Of a stretch of DNA of 64,000 nt, positions 46,610 to 57,813 are shown in pieces; within the stretch, counting starts at the first letter, position 1, and each line of letters opens with the position of its first letter. The translations under genes and the position numbers were made by a program. Origin of the DNA: Gigantopelta aegis. Lineage: Eukaryota > Mollusca > Gastropoda > Neomphalida > Peltospiridae. Location of the stretch: the NCBI RefSeq assembly GCF_016097555.1, contig NC_054713.1, positions 2,311,025-2,375,024 of the forward strand, given 5' to 3'. Below the pieces are notes generated by a model that ran no database searches, was not told the DNA's origin, and saw only the letters and a program-made list of their open reading frames with translations.

Positions 46610-48366
46610 CTGTAATAATAAAAAAAACACGTTTTACATTTCCGTCATTAATGATGAAACATTTTTATTTTATTTATTTTTAAATAACTTATATGCATGT
46701 GTAGTATCAGTTTATTTTATTTCTTTAAAATACAATTATATGAAATTTATGAAACAAAATTCAAATTAGGTAGACTAATTTAAAATATTCTAGAACAAAA
46801 GTGAATTTTACATCATCATAGAAAGAAATTTACTACTACATTTTTTTCAAAATACTATAAATAATGCATTAGTATTATCAGTACAATTATTTTTATGAAA
46901 ATTATATGTACTTGTAGGCTAAAACCGAATATTTTTAAAAAGTTAAAGTAAAAAAAATATATTATATAAACTGTGCACTAGAATTATACTTGAGCTTTAA
47001 TTTGTTTAAATGATATGAATAGTGATGGAAAGTAAATATTGAAAAATATATTATTACTTTTAAAGTATTACTACATAATATGCATGTGTTAGGTATGAAC
47101 ATGGTGTGTTTAATAAAAGACAGTTTAATGTTACGAATTGCATTTTAAAAAAAAGCATGAAATAGTTTCACAATAAAATATATCCACGTCAGGAATTACT
47201 AGTTAGAATGCGAGGAGGCAGGAAGAGTTGTGTTCCATTTTATTCTCGTCCTATCTGGGTGGTCTCCCCTGAACAACAGGAACATGTAAAAATGTTCCGT
47301 CCTCACGTGAAATTCTCTGTTGAAAATGAAAGTGCAAAAGAATGGCGGCACACAATGTCATATGGATTCAAGTGTTAACATCACATCAAGAAATACAAAC
47401 AAGTAACGATAATTGCAGGGATTGAAATGCATTGGGTTTTTTTCAGACAACTCCCGATGAAGACCGTGATTTTAATATATTTCTGTGGAGATGATTTGTG
47501 TGTTATTCTTTTGGTAACAGCTAGAATCCTGTTTTTGTTCTTCTGTGTATATATGCTTGTGTGTACGAATTAAATGACGTATGTGGGAGGAAGTACGTGC
47601 ACGCAAAAGAACTCATTCTGCAACTGACGGTCATTGGTGGAATAAACAATGGCACATTTCAAACCCTGCATCGTCATTGATTTTGTTTCCGTATTAAACA
47701 AAACACATGGGTAAAGTTTGTTATCGTAAATGCATGAATGGGCACACTTAAATTATTAAAATAATGATGGTGGATAGTTTGAGATAAGTATAGTGCACCA
47801 TCCAAATAAATACATATTTATACATGACAAATAAATATATATTTATACACGACATAAGCTGCCAGTAAAATTAATATTCAATCAAATACTACTGACATAG
47901 ATATACATGTATACATACATGTAAGCAATATTGCTATCGACCAACTTCAGTTTTACATATCATAAAACACAAATGTGAAGTTGCCATGGAACAATGATTA
48001 CAGGCACTGGGGCTGGTGGACATTATACAAATGTCTTCAGATTTATCAGGGTCGGGACTTGGTTTGTGAATTCACACAATTTATATCAACAACTATGCTG
48101 CGCCAATGAAATTAACATGTGATGTGAATGAAGGACACTACAACACAGTCGAGCAAATCAATATTAAAGGCACGTGTCCCGTTTTTGTAACCATAGTAAG
48201 TTACTGATGAATTAATGAAACACGTTATACACTTGAAATATTATTTTATTCTAACGATTTCTTGCAAGGAATATAAATTTTATAAGTGTAACAGTTTTTA
48301 CATTTAAAAAAGGTCCTTTTATCGCCGCGTAAAATAGTAACGAATAGAGGTATTTCACATTCCTAT
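46610..48366 (-). other. 3' part of the 6.2 kb intron of the minus-strand gene
   Basis: Very AT-rich with no coding region. TTAAAGGCACGTGTCCCG at about 48168 may be the end of a MITE related to families 1 and 2. Confidence 0.5.
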
Positions 48367-48378
48367 TGCGCATGCGCG
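48367..48378. promoter_or_regulatory. NRF1-like site TGCGCATGCGCG
   Basis: Matches the established NRF1 palindrome (YGCGCAYGCGCR). It lies 157 bp upstream of an ATG with A at -3 and G at +4, in otherwise AT-rich intron DNA. Activity is not shown. Confidence 0.45.
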
Positions 48379-48534
48379 CGAAGAGTATCGTCCCTTGACA
48401 AAATAGACTGAAACTAGTCTATTTACAAATTGGGGGGCGTGACAGACAGGTTGTTATGGGCGACTTGAGTAGCTTCGTAGGAGACTTTTAAACTTTGACA
48501 ACTAACATGTACATATTTCGAATTAGATGGTATA

Positions 48535-48720
48535 ATGGCCGTAGAAAACGGTCCGCTGAAATTTACAGCGGAATGGTTCAAATTAAAAAGCAGTGCAACA
48601 ACTTGGACAAAGTCTCTGCGACTTATATCCGAGGGTTTTGATAACGCCAGATTAAAAGACTATCTCGTAAAAAGTATAAACAAAACATTTGACAGATTCC
48701 ATAGGTTATGGCATCGACAG
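48535..48720 (+). CDS. Candidate first coding exon of a nested plus-strand gene
   Basis: Open frame from ATG 48535 giving MAVENGPLKFTAEWFKLKSS and on to FDRFHRLWHR, about 60 codons, with a charged, helical-looking composition. The start context is good and an NRF1-like site lies upstream. AG|GT steps at 48703-48706 and 48719-48722 could be weak donors, and a 16 bp duplication (GTTATGGCATCGA) spans them. A GA tract then removes any continuation. No family is recognised; it may be a chance frame. Confidence 0.3.
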
Positions 48721-48744
48721 GTTATGGCATCGATCGATATATAT

Positions 48745-48748
<4 letters not shown>

Positions 48749-48838
<90 letters not shown>
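48749..48838. repeat. (GA)n microsatellite
   Basis: About 90 bp of perfect GA, followed by short TA and CA runs to 48887. Confidence 0.97.
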
Positions 48839-48842
<4 letters not shown>

Positions 48843-48854
48843 ATATATAAACAT

Positions 48855-48887
<33 letters not shown>

Positions 48888-49556
48888 CAGTCAAACCTGT
48901 CTTAAGCGGCCACACAAGGGAGTAGATAAACGTGGCCGCTTAAGGCAGGTTGCCACATATATAGTCTTTAAAACATTTGTTGTTGTTTCTTGTTTTACCG
49001 TCTGTACTGCTAATTAACGGATGTGTGCTTCATAGTTGACTATAAATCAACTTTTGACATGTTGTCTCCTTCAAAAATAATGCAAATAGAATATATTAAA
49101 TTAACCGTTTTCCACAAGTTTGTTTTCTTTTTCCATTTAATTATTTAATTCCGACTTCATGCGATGTATTGTTATAGTAAGTGAATCTACAAATGTCAAG
49201 CGTAGCCTGCCCAGAGGCAATTAGATGCATGTCAGATTCATACTTCCTTAATTGATACACAGTGGAGATGTCGGGACTGAATGGGTACTATTATTCCTGA
49301 AGGTGTGAAGATCGGTTATTTGCTGCACCTATCGCTGTTGTTAAAATATCCCTTTTATATAAGAGTAAAACTTTACTGTGGCCGCTTAATGCAGGTATTT
49401 TAGCGATTTGGGATCAGATTTAGGTGGCCGCTGACCGCGTTAGACAGGTGACCGCTTATTACAGGTGCATTTACATTATAAATCGTTTGGGAGGAAAAAA
49501 GTGGCCGCTTAAGGCAAGTGACCGCTGAATACAGGTGGCCGCTAGGACAGGTTTGA

Positions 49557-49559
<3 letters not shown>
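48888..49559. mobile_element. pogo/Tc1-like MITE with internal GGCCGC iterons
   Basis: Perfect 15 bp ends CAGTCAAACCTGTC / GACAGGTTTGACTG are flanked by TA inside a (TA)n tract. Variants of GTGGCCGCTTAAGGCAGGT recur about eight times, mostly near the ends. A TA target and such ends fit pogo/Tc1-type elements; the class is inferred. Non-coding. Confidence 0.75.
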
Positions 49560-49643
<84 letters not shown>

Positions 49644-49645
49644 TA
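49560..49645. repeat. (TA)n microsatellite
   Basis: Alternating TA with a few breaks, continuous with the MITE insertion site. Confidence 0.95.
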
Positions 49646-49914
49646 GTTAAAAAGTGTATGTTTTTCTCTACATGACAGGCTTGTTTCGTGAGAGAGTTGA
49701 ATTATTGCTCTCACTCATCAGAAGGTGTTTTGTTGCATTTTTCTTAGTGTCTATCTAATTGGGAAAAGTTAAAAAAAAGAAGAGATTTTTATGCTGTTAC
49801 ATGTATATCCATAAAGTGGGAATTTAAAAAAGGGGGATTTGGGGGGGGGGGGGGGTTGAAGGTAGGTGCCGTTCTGTTTACCCATACACACGTTTTTATA
49901 CAGTGTCAACATGA

Positions 49915-50037
49915 ACGCATTGAGTATTATACAAAATATATTTATTTTCTTTACTGTTAATGTGTTTTCCACCATATCTAAGTATATAAAATACTAGACG
50001 GACCTGTGTAGGAACGTCCTGTACAGAGCCGTCATCA
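49915..50037 (-). repeat. Triplicated segment, copy 1 (THAP relic 3' part)
   Basis: Shares TTTACTGTTAATGTGTTTTC, CACCATATCTAAGTATA and AGGAACGTCCTGTACAGAG with 50331-50480 and 50521-50665. Confidence 0.8.
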
Positions 50038-50085
50038 CTCTATATATATTTATATATCATTATTATTATTATTATTATTTAAGGA

Positions 50086-50230
50086 GTGTCTGTTATTTCT
50101 TTTACGTTCATCGGGGTATGAACAAAATAAATCATCCGTAAATTTTGTGAATCGGCGAAGCCGTTCTCACATAAGTTTGCGGATGATTTTTTTGTTCATA
50201 CCTAGATGAACGTAAAGTAATAACAGACAA
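50086..50230. repeat. 145 bp hairpin palindrome centred on CGGCGAAGCCG
   Basis: TGTCTGTTATTTCTTTTACG on the left is matched by the reverse complement of the right arm ending TAACAGACA. Both arms carry TATGAACAAAA...ATCATCCG. The centre is near 50158. Confidence 0.85.
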
Positions 50231-50281
50231 TACTTATAATTAAATTTGAAACATACTGAGTAATAATAACATTAAAAGTTC

Positions 50282-50284
<3 letters not shown>

Positions 50285-50326
<42 letters not shown>
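50285..50326. repeat. (TA)n microsatellite
   Basis: Perfect TA run. Confidence 0.95.
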
Positions 50327-50328
<2 letters not shown>

Positions 50329-50330
50329 TG

Positions 50331-50480
50331 TTGAGTATTGTCCGAAATATACATATATTTTCTGTATATACAAAATAGATATTTATTTTATTTTATTTAC
50401 TGTTTACTACCATATCTAAGTAGAGAATACTAAACCGCCCTGTATAGGAACGTTCTGTACAGAGCTGTTCTGACTACATA
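50331..50480 (-). repeat. Triplicated segment, copy 2
   Basis: GAGTATTGTCCGAAATATAC, CATATCTAAGTAGAGAATAC and AGGAACGTTCTGTACAGAG align with copies 1 and 3. Confidence 0.8.
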
Positions 50481-50520
50481 TATTTTTTTTATATTTACAC
50501 ACGCACACGTTATATATTTT

Positions 50521-50665
50521 ATTGAGTATAATCCGAAATATACATATATTGTCTTTATATACAAAATATATATTTATTTTCTTTACTGTTAATGTGTTTT
50601 CCACCATATCTAAGTATACTAGACCGCCCTGTGTAGGAACGTCCTGTACAGAACCGGTAAGGTTT
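50521..50665 (-). repeat. Triplicated segment, copy 3, joined to the THAP relic
   Basis: The only copy that continues on its right into THAP-coding sequence. Copies 1 and 2 stop soon after AGGAACGTYCTGTACAG. Confidence 0.8.
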
Positions 50666-50672
50666 TGGTCCC

Positions 50673-50877
50673 TTATGCGTTCACTGGCTTCCCTCCTACA
50701 AAATGTGCCGAACAAACCCTCGTACTTAGAGTAACATTAAAATCGTATTCTACGTGAAACGATTACCCACAATCGTTTCCGATATCCATTGGATGGATAT
50801 CGATGGAAGGATAACGAATTTCCCGGACATATGCGGTTGGAACAGTTAATAAATGAACAATGGTCGTGGCCTCCCAT
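50673..50877 (-). pseudogene. THAP zinc-finger domain relic with one frameshift
   Basis: THAP domains are C2CH zinc-binding DNA-binding modules found in transcription factors and P-element-type transposases. From ATG at 50877 (G at -3 and +4) the minus frame gives MGGHDHC and INC (Cys7, Cys12), then SFHRYPSNGYRKRLW with the conserved Pro28 and Trp37, and stops after 46 codons. A one-base shift near 50742 restores FNVTLSTRVCSAHF, the C-x2-H half of the finger, and GGKPVNA before TAA at 50673. Either a pseudogene or an assembly or base error. It lies on the same strand as its host intron's gene. Confidence 0.72.
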
Positions 50878-51090
50878 TGCTTTTGCCCCCCAATTTGCAG
50901 ATAGGTCTATTTTGGCGAGATCTCGCGAAATCTCGCGGTTTGCGTCCTCGAGTAACTCCGCAACGGGCACATGCGCAGTGGAATGTGAAATACCTCTATT
51001 GCAAGAATCGGACATATGACTATAATGGATACCACAGAGAGCTCTAGACATTAAGCACCGCGCCGTTTAGCCCGATTCGTTCGCGCAAAT
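50878..51090 (-). promoter_or_regulatory. CpG-rich segment upstream of the THAP start
   Basis: Contains GGCGAGATCTCGCGAAATCT then CGCGG, similar to TCTCGCGAGA promoter elements, plus ACATGCGCAG. CpG density stands out from the AT-rich surroundings. A former promoter is inferred. Confidence 0.4.
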
Positions 51091-51334
51091 CTGATTTCGC
51101 ATTTTTTTTTTTAATTTCGCGCATTAAATTTAGGGCATAATTTACATGGACATAATGGGTTACCCGATGTATTTTACTTTTTAGCGTAACCCATAATACG
51201 GGCATAGAGAGGTACTAAAAAGTGTGGGGGGGGGCACAAATACAGACACACCTCCCCTCTCTCTCTGTGTCTCTGTCTCTCTCTCTCTAAGCCAGTTCAT
51301 AAACTTTAAAAACAAATTATTACATACAGCAATT

Positions 51335-51530
51335 TTTTTTATTATTTTGCCTACAGCACTTTTGAGCCCACTTCAGCCACTTTAAACCATTAACTTCTTC
51401 AACAAATATAAAACCCGAAAAATTACCGCTTTAATCGACTGCCGACGGCAGGTAAAGTCCCTGATCTACGGCAATTCATACTGCAACTACATCAATTGCC
51501 GTCGGTAACGTCGTTTATTTCGAGCCCTGC
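51335..51530 (+). repeat. Dispersed repeat, copy 2 (CAATTGCCGTCGG family)
   Basis: Pairs with 4485-4710. The right end TTATTTCGAGCCCTG reads CAGGGCTCGAAATAA in reverse, which resembles hAT-type termini in animals; that is tentative. Confidence 0.5.
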
Positions 51531-51829
51531 TGTTCCCTATGTAACTATTTACCCGTGGCGTTATGAAAAAGCATTGCACATGAAGCTGACCAGTTGTTAG
51601 TGGCTAAGCTGCTTTGGCTAGTTCACTACAATAATACATCACTACGTGTTTGTTACGCAAGCGCCTTTGTTTGTTACGCAAGCGGCTTTGTTTATAACAG
51701 TATTTTCCTGGAGTTACGTCACGAATGCGACGCAAGTCCATATATTATTATTATTACTACTACTACTACTGCCACGACTGTCAACACACTATGTTATAAT
51801 GTATGTGGATGTGTTTAACATTTTGATAG

Positions 51830-51860
<31 letters not shown>

Positions 51861-52165
51861 ATCCTCATACACACACAATCCTCACACACAAACCTACAGA
51901 CAAAACTACATATTATGCATTTTATAATTTCTTTGTAAATAGTCCTCACAACTGGATTACTTAAAAACTATTTTGGGGGAATCTGTAGAGACAAATATGT
52001 TTTTAGACACAGGCCAGTTTAGCGTTTGTTGTGAATACAGACCTAATTTATAGGAGGCAAAATTAGTAGCTCGTCTGACTACCAACTTTGGAAAGCTGGT
52101 ACTGGTAGCCCAAAGTGGATTTCGGTAGGGAAAAGACCTCTATCTCTAAGGTTGAACCCTGATAT
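51531..52165. other. Unassigned intron stretch with short (CA)n
   Basis: Contains a CA run at about 51836-51862. No coding region is recognised. Confidence 0.3.
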
Positions 52166-52167
52166 TA

Positions 52168-52245
<78 letters not shown>

Positions 52246-52282
52246 TACATATATATATATATATATACACACACACACGTAT
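52166..52282. repeat. Compound (TA)n(CA)n microsatellite
   Basis: TA, CA, TACA, TA and CA runs in series. Confidence 0.95.
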
Positions 52283-52794
52283 ATAATTTTAGAACACATT
52301 AACTTGATGTTGGCAGCTTGACATTACTATTTCAAATGAATCGTATACATGTGGTTGCTCAAGATTCAACATGTTAAAAGCATTGTGATTATTATTAAAA
52401 CTTTTTCAAATCAAATGTATATCATGAAATAATCATGGGAAAATCTATACTATTACACAATATACGAAAAATAAAAGACGCTTAATTGGCGTTGAGATAA
52501 CAATGATATCAATGTATAAGTAGTAAAACTAGTAATTATCTAATGGCAATGTAAATACATCATATTACATGCATCGTCAAACAATGGGAGAATTCACCGT
52601 GGTTAAAATATCGAGGGGTGTAATTTACTAACAATACGTTATCTCAAAACTGCAACGGACCTTTTACCAACGGTCTTTTGAATGCATATCCGTTTTCACT
52701 TTTTATTACGTAAGCATGGCGCGTGCCAACTAACCGTAAACGTGGCACGCGGACAACAATAACCAACCCAACCGAAACGTTAAAGCGACCTTAC
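52283..52794 (-). other. 5' part of the 6.2 kb intron
   Basis: No coding content. The minus-strand donor GTAAGG occupies 52789-52794. Confidence 0.5.
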
Positions 52795-53137
52795 CGATGA
52801 CTGGCATCTCGTGCGAGGCGATGCCATTAATGGTATACTCCACGTTCGGCCCGCCATTGTCTCCGCATCTCACTGTGACGTCACACAGGTGTCCTCGTGC
52901 GCTCTCCGGGCCGCCATCTTTGCTGTTTTCCAGAGAATATCTGTAGCCGAAAGCCACATCCTGTAGAGATCGCGATCGCTTCGCCTTGGAGTCGGACAGA
53001 GATTCGTGGATCGGTCTGCCGATATGCTGGAATGTTTTACTGTCCCGTGGTCCCAGAACAACGCGTTCCTCCTCAAACCCGACCGATGTCTTGTCAGTGC
53101 TGTAAAACTCGTCGATTATACTCTCGTACGAAATCAT
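52795..53137 (-). CDS. Unrecognised two-exon protein, exon 1 (N-terminal 114 codons)
   Basis: Starts at ATG 53137 (MISYESIIDEFYSTDKTSVG), with an in-frame TGA 24 bp upstream, so this ATG is the first available unless another exon precedes it. It ends at CATCG|GTAAGG, a strong donor, after 114 codons plus one base. That base joins exon 2 (46062-46609) to make glycine. Segments include FEEERVVLGPRDSKTF, AKRSRSLQDVAFGYRY and CDVTVRCGDNGGPNVEY. No signal peptide or membrane helix, and no family recognised. Confidence 0.75.
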
Positions 53138-53966
53138 ATCCCAGGAAATTTTCTCTCACAAGTGTTCTTTACAAATAATAATAATAATAATTAAAGAAAT
53201 GATTCGTGCCCAAGCTTTAGTTACAATACCTCAAAAATGGTTATGCAGTCTCGTCTGCTTTTGATGACTGCTAAAGAAACTAACTAAAATATTTTTCCTG
53301 TTCTTAGGTTTTTTTCCCCCTCTCTTTCTCTTAAAATTCTCTCAACAATAAAGCTGTTTCTTGTAACACGTGCTTGTTGGTCGAAGTTAAGTAATTTTAT
53401 TAAACTGCCGCGTTTGTTTTATTTGCAAGGTAATACACAATGAGCAGAGTTTACACGACTGCAACCAGATCTGTCTAAAATGCGGTCTAATGCTAATAGT
53501 TTTCAGACGAGGTGCCCACGCTCAAACCTGGTGTTATGGTGAACACTTAGCCAATCAGGGTGCTCTGACCTACTTCGTGTCAGAATAACAAACCGTCTGA
53601 TTGGTCAACCAGAACGGGGCAGCTACGCGTGCACAGTGCATGTTTTATTGATGGTCAGTGTTTGTAACGCGGGTTGACCTTAATTGACCATTGGCTATTG
53701 CACCTGTTTTAGTGTTGACGACTGGAATGCAGGTTTGGCCCGTATCAGTGATACGTTACTGTTGCGGAGATTGTGAAATGTGCGTAGCACGTGTGTGGTG
53801 GGCTCAACTACTAATATGAGAACTTGTACAGAAATAGCCGACAATCACGACATGATACTTATTGATTTTTGTTCTCTCTAATTACTAGTATGTGGTTTAC
53901 AGGTCATATAAGATGTTTATTTTTTTTTACATAATATGGAATTAGTTTTCTGTTATTGTGCAGAGA
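53138..53966. other. Upstream region of the minus-strand gene
   Basis: An (AAT)n run sits at about 53176-53192. The promoter is presumably here, but no clear element is seen. Confidence 0.35.
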
Positions 53967-54284
53967 GGGGCCAGATTTAGCTCAGTCGGTTGAGCGCTCG
54001 CTTGAGGTGCTTGCGTCGCAGGATCGAACCACCTCAGTGGATCCGTTCAAGTGATTATGTTTTTTATCGTTCCAACCAGTGCACCACAACTGGTCAAAGG
54101 CCGTGGTATGTGCTTTCCTGTCTGTGGGAAAGTGAACATAAAAGATCCCTTGCTGCATTAAGAAAATGTCGCAGGTTTGCTCTATTGACTACGAGTAAGG
54201 ATTACCAAATGTTTGACATCCAATAGCCGATTATTAATAAATCAATATGCTCTAGTGATGTCGTTAAACAAAACAAAGTTCTTC
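53967..54284 (+). mobile_element. SINE, head type 2 with tail A, full length
   Basis: tRNA-like head GATTTAGCTCAGTCGGTTGA and TGCGTCGCAGGATCGAACCA, shared centre, then tail A ending GTCGTTAAACAAAACAAAG. A second partial tail (CAAATGTTTGACATCCAATA) follows to about 54335. Confidence 0.92.
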
Positions 54285-54587
54285 CTCTATTGACTACGAG
54301 TTACAATTATCAAATGTTTGACATCCAATAACGTTAACATTATCGACAATATGAATTGATTTGATACATTGTAATCTACATTGGTATATATGTACCTATG
54401 GTAACCAATCTATATACGGCGAAGTAGGCCTATAGCTAATGGTCACAGGTTGTTTACAAGCAGTACTAATTAATGCCACAAGAGTCACTGAAATTATTTA
54501 TAGTGACAATACGGTATGGAAATTAGCTGACCACTCGTACACAATTAATGTTCAAGCAACCTGCAAGTCAGAGTTGTTGACCGGGAA

Positions 54588-54752
54588 CAGGGGCGGGTAT
54601 AGAATTCTGTCTAAGGGAGGGGAAGGGGATATGAATATGGGGGAGGAGCCAGGACGTGGTGTTTGTAATATTGGTACTAAATATAACGAAATTTGAGGAA
54701 GGAGTGTAGAAGGCGAAGGGAAGGGGAGAGTCTCCCCCTGAATCCGCTCTTG
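54588..54752. mobile_element. Short hAT-like MITE
   Basis: Ends CAGGGGCGGGTATAGAATTC and, in reverse, CAAGAGCGGATTCAGGGGGA resemble hAT termini. No matching 8 bp duplicate was found, so the boundaries are tentative. Confidence 0.5.
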
Positions 54753-55559
54753 AAAGTAATAGAAATACAAGACGAAAGGCAAGCTAAATTAGTTTCGTCT
54801 GCTGTCGTGTAGAATTTGATACACCATGTGTGGTTATAGGTTTTAATATAGGACTCGGAGATTGTTGATGGAATTAAATATAATAACTTAAACTGTAACA
54901 TGCTTCATATCGCGACTTTAAATATCTGTCATGGACGAATTCCGGGGGTGGGGGTGGGGAGTGGTGTGGGGTCACAGTATTAACTTGAATTGTGCTTAAC
55001 CAACTGATATCAAAACATGACAAACAGGAGAACACACAGCACTGCCTATGATATTCCAGTCCTACCATAGCTATCCAATTTGGTCAACGCAGGGGGCGGG
55101 GTGTAGCCTAGCTCGAGTCACCTACAGCACATCAATAAGTAGTTCACCAAGGTAAACATCTACGGTCCATTTTTTAACATTTTGACATTTATTGGACCTC
55201 CGATGCTTACAAGTTTAATAGCAAAAACAAGCGTGCGTTTTCCGCCCAGATTTCAGGCGGAATCGATACAACCATGGAATTAATTATTTCGTGGCGAAAT
55301 ATGATATGTACCAATAAATATAAACGCTTGTTGTATAAAGAAAACTTCCCGAGTTACGTTTTACGCATAAATAGACAGTTTGTCCAAATAGTAATCCTGC
55401 ATTAATCCAATTTTCAGTTACGAACAAAATCTCGAATATTCCCGCCAGCACATTAAAAATGTGATTGAAAACTGTTGGCAGAAAAGGATTATTTTTACAA
55501 ATATTTGTCTCAGGTTCACGAGTTTCTTCCACAATATACAATATTTAATGGAATATCAC
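54753..55559. other. Unassigned stretch
   Basis: No gene or clear repeat is recognised. Confidence 0.3.
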
Positions 55560-57040
55560 GTTTAATAACAGCAATAATAATATTATAAAATAAATAATAA
55601 TAAATAAATAAACTAATTAATTAATATTTTTAAAAAATCAATTAATAAATAATAAATTAATATATTTTAAAAACTAAAAATATCATATTAAATACTTAAT
55701 TGATAAATAATAATTAATAATATTAATAATATAAAATAATAAATAAATAACTAAATTAATTTATCATAAAATAATTAATTAATTTAATTATTAACTTAAT
55801 GCTTTTTTCATTTATAAATGATAAACTTGCTATAAAAGATAATATAAATATGAAATATAATAAAAGAAATTACTGAATAATATTAGGTAATTATAATAAA
55901 ATATTGTTTAGGTTGGGGGTTGTGCAGGTTAATAACAAATATTTATAATTATTGATTTAAGAAATAATAATAATAATTAATTAAGAAATATTTAAATAAT
56001 TAGGTTGGGGGTTGTGCAGGTTAATTAAGAAATATTTATAATAATATTTTTTAGGTAAAATTAAAAACGGTTGCTTTTTTCATTAATTATAAAATGTTTG
56101 GGGGTTGCACACACACACACACAGCTTTTCCCAGAATTAAGAAATATTTATAATAATATATAAAAGATAATATAATGTTTTTTGGGTTGGGGGTTGTGCA
56201 TATGAAATATTTATAATGAAATTAAGAAATATTTATAATAATCAAATTAAGAAATATTTATAGGTTAATTAAGGGGGTTGTGCAGGTTAATTAAGAAATA
56301 TTTATAATAATATTTTTAGGTTGGGGGTTGTGCAGGTTAATTAAGAAATATTTATAATAATATTTTAGGTTGGGGGTTGTGCAGGTTAATTAAGAAATAT
56401 TTATAATAATATTTTTTAGGTTGGGGGTTGTGCAGGTTAATTATTAAATATTTATAATAATATTTTTAGGTTGGGGGTTGTGCAGGTTAATTAAGAAATA
56501 TTTATAATAATATTTTTTGGTTGGGGGTTGTGCAGGTTAATTAAGAAATATTTATAATAATATTTTTTAGGTTGGGGGTTGTGCAGGTTAATTATTAAAT
56601 ATTTATAATAATATTTTTTTAAAATTGAATAAAAACCTTAAAATAAGTTCTAATAACCAGTAATTATAACTAAAAAAATTAAAACAAAAACGAGCAAAAA
56701 TTAATAATAAATAAATAAATAAATAAAACCCTTAAAATAACTAATGACCTGCAATAATAATTAAACAAAGATTTTATATTTTTTAAAGAAAAAATAAGAA
56801 GAGAAAAACCTTTGAAACACATGTAACCAATGGCCTGTAACAATAAAAAAAAAAATCTAAAGGAAATAATAAGTTTTAAAAAGGAAATAAATGAAAGCCT
56901 TAAAATAAGTAATGACCTGTACTGACAATAAATGGGGTTTTTTTTAATAATAATAAAAAAGAATAATACCCCTCCCCCCCCCAAAAAAAAAAAAAAAATA
57001 AATAAATTAATTAATTAATTAATTAATGGCATAAATATTA
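55560..57040. repeat. Extremely AT-rich block with GGTTGGGGGTTGTGCAGG insertions
   Basis: A/T-only stretches of TAATAAATAA type hold scattered copies of GGTTGGGGGTTGTGCAGGTT from about 55911. They become a regular array (49-51 bp unit) with starts at 56319, 56368, 56419, 56469, 56519 and 56570. Later parts are poly-A rich. Confidence 0.9.
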
Positions 57041-57518
57041 ATAATGCATATAATGCAACCCATATAAAGCACATATATAGAAACAAAAATAACAAAATAA
57101 ATAATCAATTCCATTCAGTTCCGAAATATTTATTTTTATTGGCTGTTCGTAAAATGTTTGATACGGATAATTGTTGTTCCGCCATATTTTCATTCCGCAT
57201 TTTCGATGTGTCAGGATAAAAATAACTTTTAAATGTGAAAATGTGTCATCTTCAAACATCTAATCCTGGAAAGGTTACCAAAGGTATTGTAATTAATATT
57301 TTAGTCTAAAATTTATTAAAATATGTTGTTGTATGTGTTGAGGCTCTTAAATAAAGCACATATGTCTGATTTTATTAAATCGTGATTGCAAATGGAAAAT
57401 TCGACCCAATGGATAAACGTTACGGCACAGCAATAAACATGACAATAATAAATATCGTGCCGGAGACGTTTATCTTGATGAACTAATCAATAAGGGGACG
57501 GTTAGAGGTGACTCGCGC

Positions 57519-57813
57519 TAAACGTACCCCAGTGGTATAGCGCTCGCCTGAGGCGCTGTCGGTCTGGGATCGATCCTCGTCGGTGGGTCCAATGGGCTAT
57601 TTCTCGTTCCAGTCAGTGCACCACGACTGGTATATCAAAGGCCGTGGTATGTACTATCCTGTCTGTGGGATGGTGCGTTTAAAAGATCCTTTGCTAATAG
57701 ATGGGGAATATGTAGCGGGTTTTCTCTCAAGGTACGAGTAAAAAAAATACCAATAACCGATGATTAATAAATCAGTGTGCTCTAGTGGTCTTGTTAAACA
57801 AAAACAAAACTTT
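57519..57813 (+). mobile_element. SINE, head type 1 with tail A
   Basis: CGTACCCCAGTGGTATAGCG head, GGGATCGATCCTCGTCGG, centre, and tail CTCTAGTGGTCTTGTTAAAC. Confidence 0.9.

Noticed and set aside
50737..51051. Upstream extension of the THAP frame (58 codons before Met at 50877)
   Set aside because: It passes through the CpG-rich upstream region, and THAP domains usually start within a few residues of the initiator Met.
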